From Verrucomicrobiales bacterium (lineage in GTDB: Bacteria > Verrucomicrobiota > Verrucomicrobiia > Methylacidiphilales > JAAUTS01): a DNA stretch of 10,434 nt. Below are positions 5,251 to 10,434 of this stretch, one piece after another; position 1 is the first letter of the stretch; every line of letters begins with the position of its first letter. The DNA is taken from contig JAITHY010000220.1 in assembly GCA_031279715.1 (NCBI GenBank), positions 1 to 10,434 of the forward strand. The letters run 5' to 3'. The notes under the pieces were generated by a model. That model saw nothing but the letters and a program-made list of their open reading frames with translations. It ran no database searches and was not told where the DNA came from. The position numbers were made by a program, and so were the translations under genes.

Positions 5251-6612
5251 ATGATTAGCGATCCGCAAGAACTCTGGCAGAAAGCCTGTCAGGAGTTGCA
5301 AAAACTCATCTCCCCTGATGCGTTCCGCCGTTGGTTCACATCCGTAAAGCCTGTTTCCTTCGAGTCCGGACGGTTGGTGCTGAGCGCGGATAATTCCATC
5401 TACCCGTTTTGGATTGAGGAAAATTACGCCACACAACTCAAGGAATCGCTGGGCCTGGCGTTTGGCCGCGACGTCGATTACGCCTTCGAAATCACCGCCA
5501 ACCATCACGCGGAATCCACCGCGCCGAATGACGCTGACGATGCGGAACCCAAAACCGGCAAATCCCCGCACGCCAACGATTTGATCTCGCGCTACGTTTT
5601 CGAAACGTTCGTCGTCGGCGCCAACAACGAGTTCGCCACCGCCGCCGCCAAAGCCGTCGCTGAATCACCCGCAAAAATTTACAACCCGCTCTTCATCCAC
5701 GGCGCCGTCGGCCTGGGCAAGACACACCTGATGCACGCCATCGGCCACCAAATCATCAAAAACAAAAAAAGCAACAAACCGCCCAAGGTCGTGTACGTCA
5801 CCTCCGAGCAATTCACCAACGAATTCATCACCGCCATCCAGCATGGCGAAACCGTTAAATTCCGTAAACGGTACCGCCAGGCGGATTTGCTGCTCATCGA
5901 CGACATCCAATTCTTCGCCGGAAAACTCAGCACGCAGGAGGAATTCTTCCACACCTACAACGCCCTCTCCAACGGAAACAAACAAATTGTCCTGACCAGC
6001 GATTGCCCGCCGTCCGAGGTGAAAAACCTGGAGCCGCGGCTGGTGTCGCGTTTTGAACAAGGCCTGACCGCCGAGCTGGGCGCGCCGGACGCCGAGACAC
6101 GGTTGGCGATTCTCAAGGCCAAGGCGGCGGAAAAAGACATCCGTCTTGGCGACAGCGTGCTCACGTTCATCGCTGAGCGTGTGAAGGCGAATATTCGCCG
6201 ACTGGAAGGCGCGCTGAACCGCGTGGCGGCATGGGTGGCGTTGAACGAACGGAAAGTGACCCAGCCGCAAGTCGAGGAATTATTAAAAGATTTTATCCAA
6301 CAGGAAGCCCGCAACGCGCTGACAATGGAGGACGTGCAAAAAAAAGTCGTCGAGGCTTTCGACATTCGCATGATTGACATGACCAGCAAAAAGCGCCCCA
6401 ACAACATCGCCATTCCGCGCATGGTTGCCATGTACTTGTGCCGCCGCCTATTGACGCGCAAGTCATTGCAGGAAATCGGCGAAGCATTCGGCGGACGCGA
6501 CCATGGCACCGTGTTGCACGCCTGCAAAAAAATTGAAACCGACCTGGCCAAGGATGAAAATCTGCGCCAACAAGTTAATTTTCTCATTCAAAAATTGGAG
6601 GCGGCGCGTTAA
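5251..6612 (+). CDS. dnaA: Chromosomal replication initiator DnaA
   Basis: The AAA+ ATPase that binds DnaA boxes, opens oriC and loads the helicase. It has 453 residues from ATG 5251; GTG 5242 would add three residues but lies inside the dispersed repeat. Domain I is about 1-85 (LWQKACQELQ, WF, FWIEENY), then a short variable linker (86-108) with an imperfect motif copy encoding ADDA. Domain III carries Walker A GAVGLGKT (151-158), the SEQFTNEFITAIQ segment, Walker B LLLIDD (213-218) and the RLVSRFEQGL region. Domain IV ends with the DNA-binding signature GGRDHGTVLHA (414-424). All key residues are present. The sequence resembles verrucomicrobial DnaA. It lies between glnB and dnaN; no terminator is evident after it. 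Confidence 0.97.
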   Translation: MISDPQELWQKACQELQKLISPDAFRRWFTSVKPVSFESGRLVLSADNSIYPFWIEENYATQLKESLGLAFGRDVDYAFEITANHHAESTAPNDADDAEPKTGKSPHANDLISRYVFETFVVGANNEFATAAAKAVAESPAKIYNPLFIHGAVGLGKTHLMHAIGHQIIKNKKSNKPPKVVYVTSEQFTNEFITAIQHGETVKFRKRYRQADLLLIDDIQFFAGKLSTQEEFFHTYNALSNGNKQIVLTSDCPPSEVKNLEPRLVSRFEQGLTAELGAPDAETRLAILKAKAAEKDIRLGDSVLTFIAERVKANIRRLEGALNRVAAWVALNERKVTQPQVEELLKDFIQQEARNALTMEDVQKKVVEAFDIRMIDMTSKKRPNNIAIPRMVAMYLCRRLLTRKSLQEIGEAFGGRDHGTVLHACKKIETDLAKDENLRQQVNFLIQKLEAAR

Positions 6613-6795
6613 CCCCAAAGCTGTCGTTTTTATGCCAATTTATTTATAAACCACCGCAACTTTCCCAAGATTAACAATATCCAACAAGCATCCAATAAAC
6701 CGCCAATGACATGAAAATAAATTCCCATGACTCAAAGTTGTTCATTATCAGCGCCGCGTCTGTCACCCCATTCACAAATTATTTTTCCGGAAAAT

Positions 6796-6809
6796 TCGCT
6801 GACCATGAG
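6796..6809 (+). repeat. Dispersed motif copy in the dnaA-dnaN gap
   Basis: TCGCTGACCATGAG differs from the consensus only at its first base. It starts 2 bases after the palindrome TTTTCCGGAAAA (6783-6794). Confidence 0.75.
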
Positions 6810-6847
6810 CAGTTTATGATTTTTTTCTTGAATTATTAACAAGATTA

Positions 6848-6875
6848 TTGCTACTTTTTTTTATATCTCTATAAA
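6848..6875 (+). promoter_or_regulatory. Predicted dnaN promoter
   Basis: TTGCTA (6848-6853), a 16-base spacer and TATAAA (6870-6875, 5 of 6 to consensus). The start point would be near 6882, giving a leader of about 16 bases without a Shine-Dalgarno, so dnaN may be translated by a leader-poor mode. Confidence 0.5.
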
Positions 6876-6897
6876 GAATTACTTAGAACAAACAGAC

Positions 6898-7992
6898 ATG
6901 AAAATCTCCATTCAACGTGACAAGTTTCTGGCGGGCTTGCAAGTGGTTCAAAGCGTGGTCAGCACACGCACCACACTGCCAGTGTTAAGCAACGTGCTCA
7001 TCAAAACCGGCGAAGGCAATGTCAGCCTGTCCACAACCGACCTGGACACCGGCATTCGCACCGCCGTCGAGGCGGTGGTTGAAAAGGAAGGCAGCATCAC
7101 GCTGCCGGCGCGCCGTTTGTTCAGCATCATCAGGGAACTGCCCGCCGCTGAGGTGGTCATTGAGGTGGACTCCAAATTGCACGCGAGCATCCGCAGCGGC
7201 AACAGCTTCTTCAAAATCATGGGCCTCGCTGAGAGTGACTTCCCGCCGTTCCCGAAGACTGAAGGCGCCAATTTGTTCAAGCTCGACCAGGCCGTGTTCA
7301 AGGACATGCTGAAGAAAACCTCATATGCGATGTCCACGGACGAGAGCCGCTACGTATTGAACGGCGCATTGCTGAGCTTCAGGGAAAACAAGCTGACCAT
7401 GGTGGCGACTGACGGTCGGCGCCTGGCCCTGGTCGATCACGAACTTGAAGTGCCGAAGACCAACGAAACCGACATCATTTTACCCACCAAAGCGGTCAAC
7501 GAATTGCAGCATATTTTGACTGACAAAGGCGAGGTGACCATTTCCATCGCGGAGAACCAAATTTCATTCACCATCAGCGACACCTTTTTGGTGTCGAAAT
7601 TGGTCGAGGGCAATTATCCGAATTACCGGCAGGTCATCCCCAGCGAGACCAAGGAACGCATCACCCTTGAGCGCGAATTATTCCTCAATTCCGTGCGCCG
7701 CGTGGCATTGCTCTCCAGCGAAAAATCCAACTCGGTCAAGCTGAACTTCGGCAAAAATATTTTGGAAATCACCGCCAATACACCCGATGTTGGCGAGGCG
7801 CGTGAATCGCTGGCGGTCAATTACAAAGGCAAGGAATTTGCCATCGCGTTCAATCCCGAATATCTCATCGACCCATTGCGGAATCTGGACACACCGGAAA
7901 TTTCCCTGGACTTCACCGATGAACTCAGCCCCGGCGTGATTCGTTACAACAAACCGTTCTTGTACGTGATTATGCCGATGCGCACGGCGTGA
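6898..7992 (+). CDS. dnaN: DNA polymerase III sliding clamp, beta subunit
   Basis: The ring-shaped processivity clamp for DNA polymerase III. At 364 residues it is the normal length, with three repeated clamp domains of about 120 residues. Recognisable stretches are the start MKISIQRDKFLAGLQVV with STRTTLPVLSNVL, the domain I/II region with SFFKIMGLAESDFPPFP, the domain II stretch TDESRYVLNGALL with ATDGRRLALVDHE, and the C-terminal PFLYVIMPMR, which forms the partner-binding pocket and matches the usual VIMPMRL ending. The likeness is to verrucomicrobial clamps. The ATG has no clear Shine-Dalgarno, but the N-terminus aligns fully. The permease gene starts 7 bases after its stop, so the two may be cotranscribed. 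Confidence 0.97.
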   Translation: MKISIQRDKFLAGLQVVQSVVSTRTTLPVLSNVLIKTGEGNVSLSTTDLDTGIRTAVEAVVEKEGSITLPARRLFSIIRELPAAEVVIEVDSKLHASIRSGNSFFKIMGLAESDFPPFPKTEGANLFKLDQAVFKDMLKKTSYAMSTDESRYVLNGALLSFRENKLTMVATDGRRLALVDHELEVPKTNETDIILPTKAVNELQHILTDKGEVTISIAENQISFTISDTFLVSKLVEGNYPNYRQVIPSETKERITLERELFLNSVRRVALLSSEKSNSVKLNFGKNILEITANTPDVGEARESLAVNYKGKEFAIAFNPEYLIDPLRNLDTPEISLDFTDELSPGVIRYNKPFLYVIMPMRTA

Positions 7993-7999
7993 TTAAGTC

Positions 8000-9373
8000 T
8001 TGAACGCCTCATCCCAGGGTCACCTCAACCGGGCGCTGAAAAACCGCCACATCCAACTCATCGCCCTTGGCGGGGCGATTGGCACGGGGTTGTTCCTCGG
8101 CTCGGCGGGCGTGATGGAGATGACCGGGCCGTCGATGTTGCTGGGTTACGCGATTGGCGGGCTGGTGGCGTTTCTCATTATGCGACAGCTCGGCGAGATG
8201 ATTGTCGAGGAACCCGTCGCGGGTTCGTTCAGCCATTTTGCGTACAAATACTGGGGTGATTTTCCGGGCTTTCTCACCGGCTGGAATTACTGGGCGCTCT
8301 ACGTCCTCGTCGGCATGAGCGAACTCACCGCCGTCGCCAAATACGTGCACTTTTGGTGGCCGCACATCCCGCAGTGGATGCCCGCGCTGGTGTTCTTCAT
8401 CATCATCAACGCCATCAACCTCGCCAACGTCAAAGTCTTCGGCGAGGCGGAATTCTGGTTCGCCCTCGTCAAAGTCATCGCCGTCATCGGCATGATAATT
8501 TTCGGCGCCTGGCTCATCGTCAGCGGCGCGTCACCGACAGCGGCGGTGGCGAACTTGTGGGCGCACGGCGGCTTCTTCACCGGCGGCGCGGGCGGGTTCG
8601 TGTTGTCGCTGGTCATCATCATGTTTTCATTCGGCGGCTTGGAACTCATCGGCATCACCGCCGCCGAGGCTGACGACCCGTCGCGCACCATCCCGCGCGC
8701 CGTCAACCAAGTCCTCTGGCGCATCCTCGTCTTCTACATTGGCGCCATCGCCGTCATGCTGATGCTCATGCCGTGGAACGAACTCGTCGCCCACATCAAA
8801 TCCGGCGGCGACAGCTACAGCGGCAGCCCGTTCGTGCTCATCTTCTCGCAACTGGGCATCCCCAACGCCGCGCACCTGCTGAACTTCGTCATCCTCACCG
8901 CCGCCCTCTCCGTCTACAATAGCGGCGTCTATTGCAACAGCCGGATGCTCTACGGCCTCGCCGCGCAAGGCAATGCCCCGCGCTGGCTCGCTGACACGGA
9001 CCGCCGCGGCGTCCCCGCCGCCGCCATCGCCGTCTCCGCGCTGGTCACCTTCCTGTGCGTGGTCATCAACTTCATCTTCCCCGCGCAAGCGCTGATGCTC
9101 ATGCTGCTGCTGGTCGTCGCCTCGCTGCTCATCAACTGGTCGCTCATCAGCCTGACCAGCCTGAAATTCCGCGCCGCCAAAAACCGCGAGGGCGCGACGC
9201 TGAAGTTCAAGTCCATCGCCCACCCCCTCGGCCAAATCTTCTGCCTCGCGTTCGTGCTGTCCATCCTCGTCGTGATGCGGCGCATCAAGGATTTTGAAAA
9301 CATCGTCTGGCTCGTCCCGCTGTGGCTGGCGTTCATGGGCGGGTGCTACTTGCTCAAACGCCGGCGGCGCTGA
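8000..9373 (+). CDS. aroP: Aromatic amino-acid permease, AroP/PheP type (AAT family, APC superfamily)
   Basis: An inner-membrane secondary transporter, probably proton-coupled uptake of phenylalanine, tyrosine or tryptophan. It has 457 residues and about 12 hydrophobic segments. The AAT signature is clear: LKNRHIQLIALGGAIGTGLF with the unwound GAIGTG of helix 1 (25-30), MRQLGEMIVEEPVAGSFSHF, NAINLANVKVFGE, SFGGLELIGITAAEADDP (210-227) and SVYNSGVYCNSRML. These stretches are very close to E. coli AroP and PheP as I recall them, unexpectedly so for a PVC-like host, so acquisition from a proteobacterium is possible. The start is TTG at 8000, because no other start precedes the required NRHIQLIALGG stretch. 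It is 7 bases after dnaN and may rely on translational coupling. Substrate specificity within the AroP/PheP group is inferred. Confidence 0.92.
   Translation: MNASSQGHLNRALKNRHIQLIALGGAIGTGLFLGSAGVMEMTGPSMLLGYAIGGLVAFLIMRQLGEMIVEEPVAGSFSHFAYKYWGDFPGFLTGWNYWALYVLVGMSELTAVAKYVHFWWPHIPQWMPALVFFIIINAINLANVKVFGEAEFWFALVKVIAVIGMIIFGAWLIVSGASPTAAVANLWAHGGFFTGGAGGFVLSLVIIMFSFGGLELIGITAAEADDPSRTIPRAVNQVLWRILVFYIGAIAVMLMLMPWNELVAHIKSGGDSYSGSPFVLIFSQLGIPNAAHLLNFVILTAALSVYNSGVYCNSRMLYGLAAQGNAPRWLADTDRRGVPAAAIAVSALVTFLCVVINFIFPAQALMLMLLLVVASLLINWSLISLTSLKFRAAKNREGATLKFKSIAHPLGQIFCLAFVLSILVVMRRIKDFENIVWLVPLWLAFMGGCYLLKRRRR
8513..8526 (-). repeat. Dispersed motif copy in the permease gene
   Basis: An exact match read on the minus strand, CCGCTGACGATGAG. 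On the coding strand it encodes Leu-Ile-Val-Ser-Gly (172-176) at the end of a membrane segment, where the E. coli relatives read L-x-x-SG. A likely acquired gene thus also carries the motif. Confidence 0.78.
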
Positions 9374-9528
9374 TGGTCAAGCACGTCAAGCAGCGTGTTC
9401 GCAAAGCCGAGCACCGCGGAAGTGTTCACTCCCTTGGAGTTGATAATTGGCCGGGCGACAAAGGCGAAATGCGCGCGGTAGAGCAGCGCCATCCCGTCCA
9501 GGAGATAAAGTTTCCGAGGCATGTCCAC
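9346..9528 (-). pseudogene. polA: 5' fragment of polA (DNA polymerase I, start of 5'-3' exonuclease domain)
   Basis: The minus strand encodes about 50 residues matching the start of DNA polymerase I: PRKLYLLDGMALLYRAHF, then PIINSKGVNTSAV and GFANTLLDVL. The start is ATG 9522 (or GTG 9528). Likeness stops near 9378; the frame then runs 28 bases into the 3' end of the permease and ends at TAG 9346. The rest of the exonuclease domain and all of the polymerase are missing, so this is a remnant of a gene normally about 900 codons long. The break lies within a few bases of the permease stop codon. Whether an intact polA exists elsewhere cannot be seen here. An assembly join at this point is the main alternative. 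Confidence 0.8.
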
Positions 9529-9576
9529 AAGGTAGCGGATATGAAGTAAAATCCAAACCTCAATTTTGCCGGGGCG

Positions 9577-9590
9577 CCGCTGACGGTCAC
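9577..9590 (+). repeat. Dispersed motif copy at the stop of the RHH-like gene
   Basis: CCGCTGACGGTCAC, one base off the 13-base consensus (C for G in TGA). It contains the TGA stop (9589-9587) of the minus-strand RHH-like gene, placing a motif between that gene and the polA fragment. Confidence 0.7.
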
Positions 9591-9949
9591 GGTTTGGCGC
9601 GGCGGGCGGTTTTCAGCCTGGCAATGGCGGGCAGTTTGCGGCGCAGAATGGCGTCGATTTTTTGCTCCAACAGTTGCTCGACTTGCTGCTCGGCGGTCGG
9701 GGCGGTGAGCTTGGCGTGGGCGCGGTGGATTTGCGTGGCGGGCAGTTTTTGCTTCAACTCCATTAGCACGTCCGGCATTCGCGTCCGCTCGCCGTCCATC
9801 AAGTAAGTCAGGCAATCCTCCAAAATTTCCGCGCACAACATGGCGTGACTGGCATGGCCGGCGCGGCTGGCGATGTCCTTGTAGTCCTCGATGGAAGCCG
9901 TTTTAAGACGTACGTTGAACTGGGTTTTTCCTGCTTTGGGCGGCGCCAT
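9587..9949 (-). CDS. Small protein with ribbon-helix-helix-like N-terminus, function unknown
   Basis: 120 residues. I do not recognise an exact family. Residues 9-15 (TQFNVRL) look like the DNA-contacting strand of a ribbon-helix-helix fold, followed by two predicted helices (about 18-30 and 33-48: IEDYKDIASRAG, MLCAEILEDCL). That would make it an Arc/CopG-style DNA-binding dimer, and it suggests a repressor. Residues 86-103 are Glu/Gln/Leu-rich and may form a coiled coil, and the tail is basic (RRKLP, RLKTARRAKP). The start is ATG 9949 with only a weak AGG upstream. It is divergent from the surface-protein gene across 104 bases, and a palindrome lies in that gap. No toxin-like partner is adjacent. 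The stop codon lies in a dispersed-motif copy. The gene is real by frame continuity and residue composition; the DNA-binding role is inference. Confidence 0.65.
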   Translation of the reverse strand: MAPPKAGKTQFNVRLKTASIEDYKDIASRAGHASHAMLCAEILEDCLTYLMDGERTRMPDVLMELKQKLPATQIHRAHAKLTAPTAEQQVEQLLEQKIDAILRRKLPAIARLKTARRAKP

Positions 9950-9993
9950 TTTTCAAACCTAGGACAAAAAAATGAAAGAGGATAAAAAATGTC

Positions 9994-10022
9994 TTGCATC
10001 ATATTGATAATACTATTATTAT
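9994..10022 (+). promoter_or_regulatory. Predicted promoter of the surface-protein gene with overlapping palindrome
   Basis: TTGCAT (9994-9999, 3 of 6), a 17-base spacer and TATTAT (10017-10022, 5 of 6). A perfect 13-base inverted repeat ATAATACTATTAT (10007-10019) lies across the spacer and the -10 box, where a repressor would block transcription. The divergent RHH-like protein is a candidate ligand, by position only. Confidence 0.4.
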
Positions 10023-10053
10023 CCTATGCTTATTCCCGAAGGAAAAAACAAAA

Positions 10054-10434
10054 ATGAAAACAAACAAACTAACCAAATGGGCCGCGTTGCTGCTGACTGT
10101 CAGCGGCATGGCGGCGGTGCCACCGACCATCATGGCGGCGGCAGGAGATAATAAAGTTGTCATCACCGTTGGCACCACGGCGGAATCCGACAAAAGCTAT
10201 TTGAGCAATGCCAATTCGGCTGCGCCCCTGGATGTTAGCGGTTCCGGGGTGATTTACAGCGGCACTAATATTACTTTGACAGGCACAGGACTCGTCTCCT
10301 CGGGAGCCTACGGGGCTTGGTTTACAATCAAGGAACGGTATTTTTATACACCAGCACAATCTCCACCTCGCCCAACGGCGTTGGGGCAGCCCATCCCGTT
10401 TATGTTTATGGCACTTCGTCTTTCACCGGTAGCA
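10054..10434 (+). CDS. Secreted repetitive surface protein, autotransporter-passenger-like (partial, apparent frameshift)
   Basis: Residues 1 to about 29 are a Sec signal peptide (KTNKLTKW, hydrophobic LLLTVSGMAA, cleavage near MAA/AGD). The mature part is Gly/Ser/Thr/Val-rich with short beta-helix-like units (VSGSGVIYSGTNITLTGTG), as in autotransporter passengers; any barrel domain would lie outside the window. A ribosome binding site, AAGGA (10039-10043), lies 10 bases before ATG 10054. After about 10315 this frame turns Arg/Pro-rich, while the frame one base earlier reads GTVFLYTSTISTSPNGV and then VYVYGTSSFTGS, clearly the same protein type. One extra G in the G4 tract at 10312-10315 would join the two as AYGGLVYNQGTVF. 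Both frames stay open to the window end. It is either a real frameshift (possibly phase-variable) or a sequencing error. Confidence 0.7.
   Translation, partial: MKTNKLTKWAALLLTVSGMAAVPPTIMAAAGDNKVVITVGTTAESDKSYLSNANSAAPLDVSGSGVIYSGTNITLTGTGLVSSGAYGAWFTIKERYFYTPAQSPPRPTALGQPIPFMFMALRLSPVA
10093..10106 (-). repeat. Imperfect dispersed motif copy in a signal-peptide region
   Basis: Read on the minus strand it is CCGCTGACAGTCAG, one base off the 13-base consensus. With its neighbours it makes a palindrome GCTGACTGTCAGC (10092-10104). It encodes Leu-Thr-Val-Ser-Gly within the signal peptide. Confidence 0.65.

Larger units (their letters stand above)
6613..6897. other. dnaA-dnaN intergenic region, AT-rich, possible origin region
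   Basis: 285 bases without a gene. It is strongly AT-rich, especially 6810-6895, as expected for an unwinding region, and dnaA-dnaN gaps often hold oriC. However, I find no TTATCCACA-type DnaA box on either strand; the nearest, TTATCCAAC, is inside dnaA at 6293-6301. It also contains a 12-base palindrome TTTTCCGGAAAA (6783-6794), a dispersed-motif copy next to it and a predicted dnaN promoter. Origin function is only a possibility. Confidence 0.4.

Noticed and set aside
8627..9235. A 202-codon minus-strand frame in the permease
   Set aside because: Its product is a low-complexity acidic/Arg-rich mirror of membrane-protein codons, typical of antisense artefacts.
9447..9806. A plus-strand 119-codon frame opposite the RHH-like gene and polA fragment
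   Set aside because: The minus strand contains recognisable PolA residues and a coherent RHH-like protein; the plus frame is compositionally random.
9587..9949. Antitoxin of a toxin-antitoxin pair
   Set aside because: The protein is longer than usual RHH antitoxins and no toxin-like ORF is adjacent; the next gene on that strand is the polA fragment.
9972..10007. An 11-codon ORF before the surface-protein gene
   Set aside because: It has only a weak AGGA upstream, lies upstream of the predicted promoter start point, and shows nothing suggesting a real peptide.
186..10106. CRISPR array
   Set aside because: The repeated motif is only 13-14 bases, irregularly spaced over kilobases and in both orientations; no spacer structure or cas genes are present.
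1..10434. tRNA or rRNA genes
   Set aside because: No cloverleaf-like GTTCGANTC/acceptor pattern or rRNA-conserved stretch was recognised on reading either strand.

Overview
The window looks like chromosomal DNA from a Gram-negative bacterium of the PVC superphylum, most likely Verrucomicrobiota. The DnaA and DnaN proteins resemble verrucomicrobial homologues as I know them (for example the DnaA core stretches around SEQFTNEFITAIQ and GGRDHGTVLHACK, and the DnaN start with STRTTLPVLSNVL). An OmpL-like outer-membrane porin and a secreted repetitive surface protein point to a two-membrane envelope. Coding DNA is GC-rich and intergenic DNA is clearly AT-rich. The assignment rests on recalled family likeness, not on a search.

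Layout, left to right. (1) 1-3256 is a sulfur amino-acid block: a cystathionine gamma-synthase-family enzyme on the minus strand (3' end outside the window), divergent from metY (O-acetylhomoserine sulfhydrylase) and metA (homoserine O-acyltransferase). MetA has Glu at position 111, the residue associated with acetyl-CoA use, so it should make the O-acetylhomoserine that MetY, and perhaps the divergent enzyme, consume. (2) 3257-4824 holds a long AT-rich leader, a highly expressed-looking porin and its intrinsic terminator. The leader carries a minus-strand terminator with no visible gene in front of it, and a perfect ribosome binding site in front of a two-codon ORF. (3) 4885-7992 is glnB (PII), dnaA and dnaN, a replication-initiation cluster with an AT-rich 285-base gap between dnaA and dnaN. 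(4) 8000-9373 is an AroP/PheP-type aromatic amino-acid permease starting at TTG 7 bases after dnaN. (5) 9346-9949 holds a broken 5' fragment of polA and a small ribbon-helix-helix-like gene, both on the minus strand. (6) 10054-10434 is the start of a secreted autotransporter-passenger-like protein with an apparent frameshift.

The most unusual feature is not a gene. A short motif, consensus CCGCTGACNRTGA(G/C), is scattered through the whole window on both strands: 17 copies of the core CCGCTGAC and 11 exact copies of the 13-base form by hand count. Chance would give less than one core copy. It lies within genes and is enriched between them, occurs as a close inverted pair between metY and metA and as a direct pair upstream of the porin, overlaps the dnaA start region, and covers the stop codon of the RHH-like gene. 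Density, dual orientation, intergenic enrichment and inverted pairs all resemble the DNA uptake sequences of Neisseriaceae and Pasteurellaceae. The motif itself differs from those I know, and the host appears to be outside those families.
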